Under the pieces are notes generated by a model. That model was not told where the DNA came from and did not search any database. It saw only the letters and a program-made list of their open reading frames with translations. This document shows positions 16,417-25,500 of a stretch of 36,706 nucleotides of DNA, piece by piece. A program made the translations under genes and the position numbers. Every line of letters begins with the position of its first letter. Position 1 is the first letter of the stretch. Source of the stretch: an uncultured Porphyromonadaceae bacterium (GTDB lineage Bacteria > Bacteroidota > Bacteroidia > Bacteroidales > Muribaculaceae); contig CAJKRG010000027.1 of assembly GCA_905202215.1 (NCBI GenBank), positions 1 through 36,706 of the forward strand, written 5' to 3'.

Positions 16417-17685
16417 TTAGCATTCTTTAAGCGATTGGACGATAGGACGGCGGAGCGAGCGCCATGCAGGCACAAGAGCCGACATGACATTGAGCACACA
16501 GCATATGACGAAAGTGAACACGAATATTACCGGCGAAAAGACCATCTCGGATGTTACGGTGCACACCAGACCATATTCGCCTTTGGCAGCCAGATTGGAA
16601 ATGCCGGCCTGGAGGAGCAGCCATGCGAGGAAAAAGCCGACTATGCCGCCTGCCACGGTAAGCAGCAGATTTTCCCACAGCACATCGCGGAGCAGACGGC
16701 CCCTGGTGGCTCCGAACGACTTGCGCACGCCCATCTCGGCGAGGCGTTCTTCCATGCGGCCGCTTATCATGCCGCTGAGGTTGAGAGCGGGCACAAGCAG
16801 CAGTACCAGCAGTATCATGCCCATACCGAGCAGGAAATTTGCGATAGTGAAATCTTCGTCGTAGCCGCTGTTGCCGAGGAATTCGGTGGCATGGTCTAAG
16901 GGAGAGTGCAGCAGGCTGAGCTCGTATTCGTCCTCAGAGCTGTTGTAACGGTCGACGACGCCCTGAGCCTCGGCCCTGAGTGCCTCGATGTCGTCGGTAA
17001 GTATTACCGACTTGAACTGTCCCACAAGCGGGAAATTGCCCTGATCGCGGTAATCGCCCGAAGTATAGGGGAAAAAGATGTTGGCATAGCTCCATATCTC
17101 GGTGGGAGTGCCTTCTTTCACTACGCCGCAGACCTTGTATTTCTTGAAATCGAGCGAAATCTCGCGGCCGATAATCTCTTCGTAGTCTACGTTGCCGAAA
17201 GCCTTGCGGGCAAGGCCGTCGCTTATCACGGCCGTGCGGAGGCCGCTCTCGAAATCGGCGTCGCTGAACGGTTTGCCAGCAAGAAATTTAAAAGTGTATA
17301 TTTCGAAGAAGGCCGGGTCGGTGGGCTTTGTACGCACTTTCACGTCGGGGGCGCCTGTCTCGGGCTGTACGTAGCAGTCTCCCCACGCATCGGCCATAAT
17401 GCTTATTTTTTCAATCGAAGGAAGATTGCCGAAGTAGTCGCGGGCAGCTTCGCGACTCATACTTCCCTGATAAAAGCCGCCGTTGCTTTTTCGTGTTACC
17501 TGGATGGTACGCATATATGCCGTTCGGTCGCGGTTGTACTCGGGATAGACGGGGGCTACCTTGTTCCACATCACCACGGCGAACATGGTGACCGTGGCCA
17601 GTGCCAGAGCCGTGCCGAATATGTAGATGGCCGAGAAGAGTTTGTTCTGGCATATCAGGTGCCAGAGGTGTGATAGGGTTTTCAT
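16417..17685 (-). CDS. FtsX/MacB-type ABC permease (pair 1, first gene)
   Basis: A 422-residue permease with an N-terminal helix (NKLFSAIYIFGTALALATV), a periplasmic domain and three C-terminal helices starting near residue 285. The coupling motif is LAEMGVRKSFGATRGRLLRD. It is most similar within the window to 12990-14249. The gene follows the membrane-fusion protein gene after 64 bases that carry degenerate GGTCTAA repeats. It belongs to the exporter operon whose first gene is at 19003. Confidence 0.9.
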   Translation of the reverse strand: MKTLSHLWHLICQNKLFSAIYIFGTALALATVTMFAVVMWNKVAPVYPEYNRDRTAYMRTIQVTRKSNGGFYQGSMSREAARDYFGNLPSIEKISIMADAWGDCYVQPETGAPDVKVRTKPTDPAFFEIYTFKFLAGKPFSDADFESGLRTAVISDGLARKAFGNVDYEEIIGREISLDFKKYKVCGVVKEGTPTEIWSYANIFFPYTSGDYRDQGNFPLVGQFKSVILTDDIEALRAEAQGVVDRYNSSEDEYELSLLHSPLDHATEFLGNSGYDEDFTIANFLLGMGMILLVLLLVPALNLSGMISGRMEERLAEMGVRKSFGATRGRLLRDVLWENLLLTVAGGIVGFFLAWLLLQAGISNLAAKGEYGLVCTVTSEMVFSPVIFVFTFVICCVLNVMSALVPAWRSLRRPIVQSLKEC

Positions 17686-17702
17686 TCTGTTTGCGAGGCT
17701 TA

Positions 17703-17745
17703 TGGGTCTTTTGGGTCTAATTAGTCTTATTGGTCTAATGGGACT
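17703..17745. repeat. Degenerate TTGGTCTAA-type tandem repeat
   Basis: About four degenerate 9-10-base units (GGGTCTT, TTGGGTCTAA, TTAGTCTTA, TTGGTCTAA) fill the spacer between the membrane-fusion gene and the first permease. It is the third spacer of this operon to be filled with a simple repeat. Confidence 0.6.
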
Positions 17746-17749
17746 TTAT

Positions 17750-19003
17750 TCACTTAAGTTTCAGGGAGGGGTGTTTCAGGTATTCGTTCATGTCGTTGGT
17801 TACTATTGTTTCGCCGGGTTCGAGGCCCGAGACTACTTCGACATAGTCCATGTTGGCGACGCCGAGCTGCACTTCGCGCTGCACCAGCGACTTGCCGTCG
17901 GCCGAGCGCACGAACAGCATGTATTTGCCTGGCTTGGTGTAGAACCGGCCGTTGGCCACGCGGACCACACCGCTTTTCACGCCCTGGCTCACGTATACGT
18001 CGGGGCGCAGGCCGGAGCGCAGGCTTGCGGCGCTGTCGTTGTCGAGGGTTACGGTGAAGGCCACCAGGCCGTTGGCGGCCGTGGGAGTGACACCGCTGAC
18101 AGTGCCTTCGAGCGAGTTGGAGCCGAAGCGGACTGTGGCGCGGTTGCCGGTGGCGATGCGGCTGCCATAGCTGTCGGCGGCCTCGGCCTCGACCTTGTAG
18201 TGGCCGAGATCGGCTATCTTGGCCACTTCCTGACCCTGCGATACCTGTGCGCCGATTTTGTCGGATATGTCGGTGACAGTGGCACGGCGCGGTGCACGGA
18301 TCTCGGCTTCGCCGAGGGTGCGGCCGGCAAGGTCGGCCTCCTTGGCCATAATTTCGATTTCGAGACGCTTGACATCAGCGGCGGCGCTACGGACCTCGCG
18401 CTCGTTGTCGAGCTGCTGCCGCAGCTGCTCCTGCTCGAGACGCGCCGAGCGGAGGGCGAACTCGGCCTCGCGCACCTTGTCGGTGGTGCCGCTGCCTATG
18501 CTGTCGAGGTAGCGTTCGTTGCTCAGTTCGGCCTCGAGGCGGTGCACCTTCATGTCGCCGACCTTTATCTGCATTTCGAGCGCACTGAGGGCGGTGTTGT
18601 CGTTGGCGGTCTGCTGTTTCAGCTCCAGACGCTTCATGTGGAGCTGGTCGGCCTGCTTCTCGGCGGCCACGCGGGCGGCATGGAGGTCGAGCACCAGGAG
18701 GGGAGTACCGGCCTCGACCACATCGCCGGCACGATGGCGCACCTCGAGTATGCGCGATGTCACGGGCGAGTTTATGATTTCCTCGAAGGCGGGAGCTATG
18801 CGGCCCGAGGCGCTGACGGTGGCGTCGATATCGCCGATTTCGGCCTGCGAAAAGTGCAGATGCGAAGCGTCGACACTGCGCGTGCCCGCGGCAAGCAAAA
18901 ACCAGAGCAGGGCTCCGCCTACAAGCACTACCGGAGCACCTACCCTGGCAATCCGCACGAGGCTTTCGCGCCGCTGTTCGCTTTTTGGTATTTCTTTGTC
19001 CAT
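17750..19003 (-). CDS. Membrane-fusion (HlyD/RND-MFP type) protein
   Basis: A 417-residue periplasmic adaptor that would connect the FtsX-type permeases to the TolC-like channel. It has a short cytoplasmic start, one transmembrane helix (about 25-43, VVLVGGALLWFLLAAG), a split lipoyl-like domain (INSPVTSRILEVRHRAGDVV and the later GAQVSQGQEVAKI) and a long coiled-coil hairpin (about 105-215). A beta-barrel region with TVRFGSNSLEGTVSGVTPTA and a C-terminal VVSGLEPGETIVTN complete it. It is the first gene of the minus-strand exporter operon. The 144-base gap upstream, shared with the divergent 19148 gene, contains promoter-like and operator-like signals. Confidence 0.92.
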   Translation of the reverse strand: MDKEIPKSEQRRESLVRIARVGAPVVLVGGALLWFLLAAGTRSVDASHLHFSQAEIGDIDATVSASGRIAPAFEEIINSPVTSRILEVRHRAGDVVEAGTPLLVLDLHAARVAAEKQADQLHMKRLELKQQTANDNTALSALEMQIKVGDMKVHRLEAELSNERYLDSIGSGTTDKVREAEFALRSARLEQEQLRQQLDNEREVRSAAADVKRLEIEIMAKEADLAGRTLGEAEIRAPRRATVTDISDKIGAQVSQGQEVAKIADLGHYKVEAEAADSYGSRIATGNRATVRFGSNSLEGTVSGVTPTAANGLVAFTVTLDNDSAASLRSGLRPDVYVSQGVKSGVVRVANGRFYTKPGKYMLFVRSADGKSLVQREVQLGVANMDYVEVVSGLEPGETIVTNDMNEYLKHPSLKLK

Positions 19004-19022
19004 ATTATCGGTTTTTACACCT

Positions 19023-19036
19023 GCAAAAGTAACACC
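19023..19036 (-). promoter_or_regulatory. Candidate sigma-54 (-24/-12) or overlapping -7 element of the exporter operon
   Basis: On the minus strand the sequence is GG, ten bases, GC (GGTGTTACTTTTGC), the invariant spacing of sigma-54 promoters, with TTTTGC matching the -12 half. The -24 half (GGTGT) departs from the ideal GGCAC. The same bases contain TACTTTTG, an exact housekeeping -7 element, so the two readings cannot be told apart by eye. The NtrC-type regulator encoded in the same block favours sigma-54. Confidence 0.45.
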
Positions 19037-19088
19037 GAAAAAATGGAAATTTAAAATTTATCTGATTTTCAGATATTTACATTCAAAA

Positions 19089-19121
19089 CAAGTGTCCATT
19101 TCCGAACACTTGTCCGTTTTC
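19089..19121. promoter_or_regulatory. Palindromic, operator-like site in the divergent promoter region
   Basis: Arms CAAGTGT (19089-19095) and ACACTTG (19106-19112) form a perfect 7-base inverted repeat around ten bases. A TGTCCRTTT motif occurs twice, at 19093-19101 and 19111-19119, 18 bases apart. The site lies about 80-110 bases upstream of the expected exporter start point, the usual distance for a sigma-54 enhancer site. It also overlaps the upstream part of the promoter of the divergent gene. Confidence 0.45.
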
Positions 19122-19132
19122 ATGGAATTAGC

Positions 19133-19140
19133 TAACTTTG
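19133..19140 (+). promoter_or_regulatory. Putative -7 element of the 19148 gene
   Basis: TAACTTTG matches TAnnTTTG, with a TTG at 19110-19112, about 20 bases upstream, as a weak -33. The ATG at 19148 is only seven bases after the element, so the leader would be about three bases. Confidence 0.5.
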
Positions 19141-19147
19141 CAGGGCC

Positions 19148-20119
19148 ATGAGACCAATACACATCATCACATCTATTGCCCTGTTTGCTTCGGCAACGGC
19201 AAGCGCGCAGCATATAGGCTCGGAATACCGCCTGAAAACCGTTCTTCCGGTCGAAGGGCGGCAAGGGATAGCCATAGACAGCGCCTACTACTACGTGTCA
19301 GATACCCGCGCACTATATAAATATGATAAAAACGGCACCCTCGTGCAGAAAAACGACCGACCGTTCCGCCATCCCGAAATCGCCAACCATTTCGGCGACA
19401 TCGACGTGTGGAACGGCGAGATATACTGCGGAATAAAGCGCTTCGAGTACGGCCGCGGCTACAACATAGCCGTATCGATCTACGATGCCGCAACCCTCGA
19501 GTGGAAGCGCGACCTGCCGTGGTCGCCCGAGAGCGGCCAGGTGGAGGTGTCGGGCATAGCCGTGGACCGCGACCGCGGCATGGTGTGGATGTCGGACTGG
19601 GTCGACAGCCGATACGCCTACTGCTACGACCTTGCCACAGGGCGCTATCACACCAAAATGCAGTGTGTGCCGACACCTTACTGGTGTCAGGGCATATTCA
19701 TAGCCGACGGCAAGATACTCTTTTCGGCCGATGACGGCGAGGCTGCCTACAATCTGCCCGACAATATATATGTGGCAGAAATCGGCGATGTGCCGTTCAC
19801 AGGCCTTGTCGAGGGCGAGGAAGTAGTGAAAGATACGCCATTCAGCGTGAAACTCGGCGCCGACGGCAAGCCCGAGATGCGCCGCGGACTTGTAGCCGCC
19901 GGTGCCATGCGCGGCGACGTTCGGCCTCTGCGCGCCATGACCGACTTCCGCCGCGCCGGCGAAATAGAAGGTCTTGCCATCGACCCTGTCAACGACGATC
20001 TGGTGGTGCTCAACAACCGCGGCACCACAATAGTCCTCGGTATGAGTCAAGGCCCCATCACTGCCGAAGGATATACCGGTGAAGTACACGAACTGTATGT
20101 CTATGAGAAAATAAAATGA
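19148..20119 (+). CDS. Secreted beta-propeller-like protein of unknown function
   Basis: A 323-residue exported protein with a signal peptide (1-20, ending ATASAQ). The rest looks like a beta-propeller of the NHL or phytase/esterase-like kind. Recurrent blades carry patterns such as GIAIDSAYYYVSDTRALYKY, GDIDVWNGEIYCGI, GIAVDRDRGMVWMSDW and GLAIDPVNDDLVVLN. I recognise no catalytic motif. The stop overlaps the start of the phosphodiesterase gene by four bases (ATGA), so the two are translated as a coupled pair and probably act on a common substrate outside the cytoplasm. The start is fixed by the signal peptide. The pair is divergent from the exporter operon and shares its control region. Confidence 0.7.
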   Translation: MRPIHIITSIALFASATASAQHIGSEYRLKTVLPVEGRQGIAIDSAYYYVSDTRALYKYDKNGTLVQKNDRPFRHPEIANHFGDIDVWNGEIYCGIKRFEYGRGYNIAVSIYDAATLEWKRDLPWSPESGQVEVSGIAVDRDRGMVWMSDWVDSRYAYCYDLATGRYHTKMQCVPTPYWCQGIFIADGKILFSADDGEAAYNLPDNIYVAEIGDVPFTGLVEGEEVVKDTPFSVKLGADGKPEMRRGLVAAGAMRGDVRPLRAMTDFRRAGEIEGLAIDPVNDDLVVLNNRGTTIVLGMSQGPITAEGYTGEVHELYVYEKIK

Positions 20120-20889
20120 AAAAGGTAATATTTGGAATACTGGCTCTGGCGGCGCTCCCGCTGATTGCGGCCAAGCCTCTTTTTGTGGGTCATCGCGGAA
20201 GCGGTTACGGAGTGGAGAACACGGCGCAGTCGTTCCGCACTGGCATAGATCTGGGCTACGACCTGCTCGAGACCGACGTGAAATTCGCCAAAGGCAACGT
20301 GCTTGTATGTACCCACGACGATTCTACCAAGCGTCTGGGCGGCACCAAAGCCATAGCCTCGTCTACGGTCGACGAACTGAAATCGGAAAAGCTACGACAG
20401 CGCCGCGCCGGCACAGACTGGACCGGCGAGATATGCACTCTGCGCGAATTTCTCGACATATGCCGTGAGGGCGGCGTCCGGCCGCTCATCGAGCTTAAAT
20501 GGACCGAAGGCATCAACTCGAAAGACACCTCGAAGATACCGCTGCTCATTGCCGAAATAGACTCGGCAGACATGCGCGACCGCTGTATCATACTCACTTC
20601 CATGAAACCGTGCCTGGAATATATACGCACGAACTATCCCGACATCGAGCTTCAGTTCCTCACGGCGCAATACTGGGCCAACCACTTCGACTGGTGCGTG
20701 AAATGGAAAATCGACGCCGACATCATGGGCGGATGCTTCGACAAGGAGACTGTCGACAAATTCCACGCGAACGGTCTGAAAGTGAACATGTGGGTGACCA
20801 ACAGGCCTGTCGACTATATGAAATACGCCTCGTGGGGCTGCGATTTCATCACCACCGACCGCCTCGACCCGGCCTCATTGCCCGACTGA
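20116..20889 (+). CDS. Glycerophosphodiester phosphodiesterase (GDPD family), exported
   Basis: A 257-residue enzyme that would split glycerophosphodiesters into glycerol 3-phosphate and an alcohol. The signal peptide (about 1-19) places it in the periplasm or on the surface. The family core is visible: catalytic His26-Arg27 in VGHRGSG, Glu34-Asn35 in GVENT, metal ligands Glu52 and Asp54 in LETDVK, and the second catalytic His67 in CTHDDS. The C-terminal NMWVTNRPVDYMKYASWGCDFITTD is typical of the barrel end, though shown here only as a landmark. It is translationally coupled to the propeller-like protein. The lipid or teichoic-like substrate is unknown. Confidence 0.92.
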   Translation: MKKVIFGILALAALPLIAAKPLFVGHRGSGYGVENTAQSFRTGIDLGYDLLETDVKFAKGNVLVCTHDDSTKRLGGTKAIASSTVDELKSEKLRQRRAGTDWTGEICTLREFLDICREGGVRPLIELKWTEGINSKDTSKIPLLIAEIDSADMRDRCIILTSMKPCLEYIRTNYPDIELQFLTAQYWANHFDWCVKWKIDADIMGGCFDKETVDKFHANGLKVNMWVTNRPVDYMKYASWGCDFITTDRLDPASLPD

Positions 20890-20918
20890 CACAACGATGA
20901 CCATATCGCATTTTTTCG

Positions 20919-20926
20919 TATTTTTG
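20919..20926 (+). promoter_or_regulatory. Putative -7 element of the flippase gene
   Basis: TATTTTTG matches TAnnTTTG and lies 25 bases before the ATG at 20952. No TTTG was found at the -33 position. Confidence 0.45.
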
Positions 20927-20951
20927 CAGTTGAAAACAATGGATTAACGGA

Positions 20952-22409
20952 ATGAGACATAACACATCCTCCGAAATATCTGATGAAAACAGTTACCGAA
21001 ACATACTAAAACGTATATCGGCTTTCGGGGGTGTGCAGGTTTTCAATATTCTCATATCACTGCTGCGTGGTAAATTCGTGGCAATGTTTCTCGGCCCGGA
21101 AGGCATGGGTATATCGTCGCTTTATACATCGGCGACCAACACCGTACAGCAAATTTCGGGTCTGGGCCTGAATGCGGCTATCGTCAAGGAAACTGCCGCG
21201 ACAAAAGATGACCACGCACACCTGCCACATATCATTTCCACGGCGCTGAGGCTAATTATCTTCACAGCCTTGCTCGGAGGAATAGTCTCGATGCTGTTGG
21301 CTCCGCTTCTGAGCATGTGGACATTCGGCACCACCGACTATACGACGGGATTCATGCTTCTGTCGCTAAGCATTGCTCTATCGACAGCCGGAGCAGGATA
21401 TCTGTCTCTTCTGCAGGGGCTGGGAGAAGTCAAACGACTTGCCAGAGCTTCGCTCGTAGGAGGTCTCACGGGCCTGTGTTTCTGCGTTCCGCTATACTAT
21501 TTCTTTGGCAATAATGGCATAGTTCCATCTATCATCATACTGTCGGGTGCCATTTTTTTGTTCTACTTCATTTCGTTCAGGCGCTCCACATGCCTCAGGC
21601 CGAGTGTATTTGTATGGCAAAAACATAAGCCACTCGTAAAACGTCTGTTGGGAATCGGGCTTGTGCTGATGTTGGGTTCATTAGCCGGAACCCTTACCAA
21701 CTACATTATAAATGCCTATATCCGACTAATGGGTTCGGTAGAGGATGTCGGCCTGTTTCAGGCGGCCAACTCCCTGACAAACCAGTATGTAGGCATTATC
21801 TTCAGCGCACTGGCACTCGATTATTTCCCACGTCTTGCCGCAGCCAAAGACGATGGCGATAAATTCAACAGAATAATAAACCGCCAGATAGAAATAATGA
21901 GCCTCATCGTGACCCCGCTCGTTCTCATTCTGATCCTAACCGCACCACTTGTGATACGCATATTTCTCACGGCCGATTTTTTGCAGGTGTCTCCATTGAT
22001 ACGATGGCTCGGAGTGGGTGTGATGTTGCAAGCCATATCGTTCCCGATAGGATATGCATTTATAGCCCGAAACGATAAACGGCTCTACATAATTGTTGAA
22101 GTTATAACAGCCAATGTCGTCTGGATTGCATGCAGCTGCATATTCTATTATAAATTTCAACTCGTAGGCCTCGGAGTTAGTCTTGTAGTGCGCACTATCA
22201 TAGATAATTTTCTGTATTTCGGCATGGCATACAGATACTACCGGTTCAAACTCAGCGGCACCAACGCCATATATCTTGCTGTAATGTGCTCTATTGTTAC
22301 GGCGGGTTTTGTGGCAAGCTATTTCGAAAGCCACATATATCACATACTTATTCCCCTGATTCTTTTCTCCGTGGTTTTCAGTATAATACGAATCAAAAAA
22401 CGGCTATAA
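20952..22409 (+). CDS. O-antigen/polysaccharide flippase (Wzx-like, MATE/MOP superfamily)
   Basis: A 485-residue inner-membrane protein with about 12-14 hydrophobic segments across its length. It resembles the O-antigen translocase group: the early LLRGKFVAMFLGPEGMGISS and the central FQAANSLTNQYVGIIFSALA are typical of these lipid-linked oligosaccharide flippases. It would move an undecaprenyl-linked glycan across the membrane. Unusually for this class, no glycosyltransferase or polymerase genes lie beside it. The upstream neighbour is a phosphodiesterase gene and the downstream one is carB. It may serve a polysaccharide locus elsewhere. Base composition is somewhat lower in GC than the carB gene that follows. 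Confidence 0.87.
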   Translation: MRHNTSSEISDENSYRNILKRISAFGGVQVFNILISLLRGKFVAMFLGPEGMGISSLYTSATNTVQQISGLGLNAAIVKETAATKDDHAHLPHIISTALRLIIFTALLGGIVSMLLAPLLSMWTFGTTDYTTGFMLLSLSIALSTAGAGYLSLLQGLGEVKRLARASLVGGLTGLCFCVPLYYFFGNNGIVPSIIILSGAIFLFYFISFRRSTCLRPSVFVWQKHKPLVKRLLGIGLVLMLGSLAGTLTNYIINAYIRLMGSVEDVGLFQAANSLTNQYVGIIFSALALDYFPRLAAAKDDGDKFNRIINRQIEIMSLIVTPLVLILILTAPLVIRIFLTADFLQVSPLIRWLGVGVMLQAISFPIGYAFIARNDKRLYIIVEVITANVVWIACSCIFYYKFQLVGLGVSLVVRTIIDNFLYFGMAYRYYRFKLSGTNAIYLAVMCSIVTAGFVASYFESHIYHILIPLILFSVVFSIIRIKKRL

Positions 22410-22453
22410 AATGTTTTTTTACGGGGGATTACAGTTAAATGAGGTTAATTTCG

Positions 22454-22461
22454 TAATTTTG
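22454..22461 (+). promoter_or_regulatory. Putative -7 element of carB
   Basis: TAATTTTG matches TAnnTTTG, 47 bases before the carB ATG. The 99-base gap after the flippase otherwise shows no strong hairpin. Confidence 0.45.
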
Positions 22462-22508
22462 CACCATCTCTTCAATCGATTTCATAAGCCAAAAGTTATT
22501 ACAGAACG

Positions 22509-25500
22509 ATGAAAAAAGTGTTATTGCTCGGGTCGGGTGCCCTGAAGATCGGTCAGGCAGGCGAATTCGACTACTCCGGTTCCCAGGCTCTCAAGGCCTT
22601 ACGTGAAGAAGGTATCGAATCAGTGCTCATCAATCCGAATATCGCCACTATCCAGACCTCGGAAGGAGTCGCCGACCGTGTCTATTTTCTCCCCATAACC
22701 CCGCATTTTGTAGAAGAGGTTATCAAGAAAGAACGACCCGACGGCATTCTGCTTGCTTTCGGCGGTCAGACAGCCCTCAATTGCGGAACCCAGCTATATC
22801 TCGACGGAACGCTTGACAAATACGGTGTGAAAGTACTCGGTACCTCAGTCGAAGCTATCATGATCACCGAAGACCGCGATCTTTTTGTAAAGAAACTCAA
22901 TGAGATCGAAGTGAAGACTCCGGTTTCACAGGCCGTGGAGAATATTGAAGATGCCATCGCCGTGGCCCACCGCATAGGCTATCCCGTGATGGTACGCTCG
23001 GGCTATGCCCTCGGCGGTCTGGGTTCAGGCATATGCAATAACGACGAAGAATTCGTGAAACACTGCGAGAGCGCGCTGGCCTATTCGCGTCAGATCCTTG
23101 TCGAAGAATCGCTCAAGGGCTGGAAAGAGATAGAGTTCGAGGTAATACGCGACTCCTCCGACCTGTGCTTCACCGTGGTTCCGATGGAGAACTTCGATCC
23201 GCTCGGCATCCATACGGGCGAAAGTATCGTCGTGGCTCCCATTGTCTCGCTTACACAGGAACAGATAAAACTGCTCCAGGACATAGCTACCCGCGTGGTA
23301 CGCCATATCGGAATCGTAGGCGAATGCAATATCCAGTATGCCTTCAACGCCGAGACAAACGACTACCGCATCATCGAGATCAACGCCCGTCTGAGCCGTT
23401 CGTCGGCGCTTGCGTCAAAGGCTTCGGGCTATCCCCTCGCTTTCGTCGCCGCCAAACTTGCACTGGGCTATACTCTCGACCAGATCGGCGAGCCGGGCAC
23501 ACCCTACTCTGCCGCCAAGGCTCCGGAGGTAGACTATATGATCGTGAAGATTCCCCGCTGGGACCTCTCGAAATTCGTCGGTGTTGACCGCGAGATTGGC
23601 TCATCGATGAAATCCGTCGGCGAAATCATGTCGATCGGCAAATCGTTCGAAGAAATAATACAGAAAGGTCTGCGCATGATAGGTCAGGGCATGCACGGAT
23701 TCGTGGGCAACTCCGACTTCCATGTCGATGACGTCGAACAAGCTCTTACCCACCCCACCGACACCCGTATTTTCGCCATAGCCCAGGCCCTTGAGGAAGG
23801 ATATACACCCGAAAAAGTTGCCGATCTTACCAAAATCGACATCTGGTTTATCGAACGGCTCGCAAATATCGTGCGTTTCGCCGACAAGCTCCGCAAGCGC
23901 GGCGGCACAGTCGAAGAACTCGACCGCGAGACACTCGCAGAGGCCAAGCGCCTCGGCTTCTCCGACTTCCAGATATCGCGTCTGGTAGAGAACCCCACCG
24001 GCAACATGGAGGCCGACGTGCTCCGCGTGCGCAACCGCCGCAAAGAGCTGAATGTGACTCCGCGCGTGCGCCGTATCACCACTGTCGCATCGGAATATCC
24101 CGAACTCACCAACTATCTCTATGTGACCTACGGAGCGACCGAAAACGCCATACCCTACGACCTCAATTCGCGCAACAACATAATAGTGCTCGGATCGGGC
24201 GCATACCGCATAGGCAGCTCGGTTGAGTTCGACTGGTGCTCGGTAAACGCCGCCACCACCTGCCGCAAACTCGGCTACAAGGCCGTGATGATCAACTATA
24301 ATCCCGAGACAGTATCGACCGACTACGACATGTGCGACCGCCTCTACTTCGACGAGCTAAGCTTCGAGCGCGTGATGGACATCATAGACCTCGAGACTCC
24401 GCGCGGTGTAATCGTGAGCGTCGGCGGCCAGATTCCCAACAATCTGGCGATGAAGCTCTACCGCCGCCACGTGCCTGTTCTCGGCACATCGCCCGTATCG
24501 ATCGACCGCGCCGAGAACCGCCACAAATTCTCGGCCATGCTCGACCAGCTCGGCATTGACCAGCCCCGCTGGAAAGAGCTTACGACAGAAGACGAAATCC
24601 ATGCCTTCGTAGAGGAAGTAGGTTTCCCCGTGCTTATCCGCCCGAGCTACGTACTTTCGGGCGCGGCCATGAACGTATGCTACGACTACGAGCAGATGCA
24701 CCGCTTCCTCAGCCAGGCCGCCAAGGTTTCGAAAGAATATCCTGTGGTTGTATCCGAATTCCTGCAGAACGCCAAGGAAATCGAATTCGACGCCGTTGCC
24801 CGCAACGGCCAGATTGTTGAATACGCAATCTCCGAACACGTCGAATATGCCGGCGTACACTCGGGCGACGCCACTCTCGTCTTCCCCGCCCAGAAGATAT
24901 ACATGGCTACTGCGCGCCGTATCAAGCGCATCAGCGCCCGGATCGCCGAAGCCCTCAACATCTCGGGGCCGTTCAATATCCAGTATCTTGCCAAAGACAA
25001 CTATGTCAAGGTAATTGAATGCAACCTCCGCGCCTCGCGTTCGTTCCCCTTCGTGAGCAAGGTTCTGAAGAAAAACTTCATAGAGACAGCTACCCGTATT
25101 ATGCTCGGCGAGCAGCCCGAAGTGGCTGATACCTCGACATTCGACATCGACTATATCGGCGTGAAAGCCTCGCAGTTCTCATTCGCCCGTCTGCACAAGG
25201 CCGATCCTGTGCTGGGCGTAGACATGGCCTCTACCGGTGAGGTAGGCTGCCTCGGCCGCGACTTCGACGAGGCTCTGCTCAACGCCATGATCTCCGTAGG
25301 CCATCATGTGCCGACCAAAGGTGTGCTTGTAAGCTCGGGCGACGCACGCGCCAAAGTCGACATGCTTGAGGCATGCCGTCTGCTCGACTCGCGCGGATAC
25401 ACCATCTACGCCACACCCGGCACGGCGGCATTCCTTGCCTCCAACGGCGTGAAGGCTACCCAGGTATGCTGGCCTGATGAAGAAGGCCAGTCAGTGCTCG

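Noticed and set aside
15240..16430. Plus-strand open frame (396 codons) opposite a permease gene
   Set aside because: Antisense shadow caused by GC-rich third positions; the permease on the minus strand is unambiguous.
17627..19054. Long plus-strand open frame (475 codons) opposite the membrane-fusion gene
   Set aside because: It is the mirror of a well-supported gene in GC-rich DNA and its translation shows no family pattern; the fusion protein on the other strand has clear motifs.
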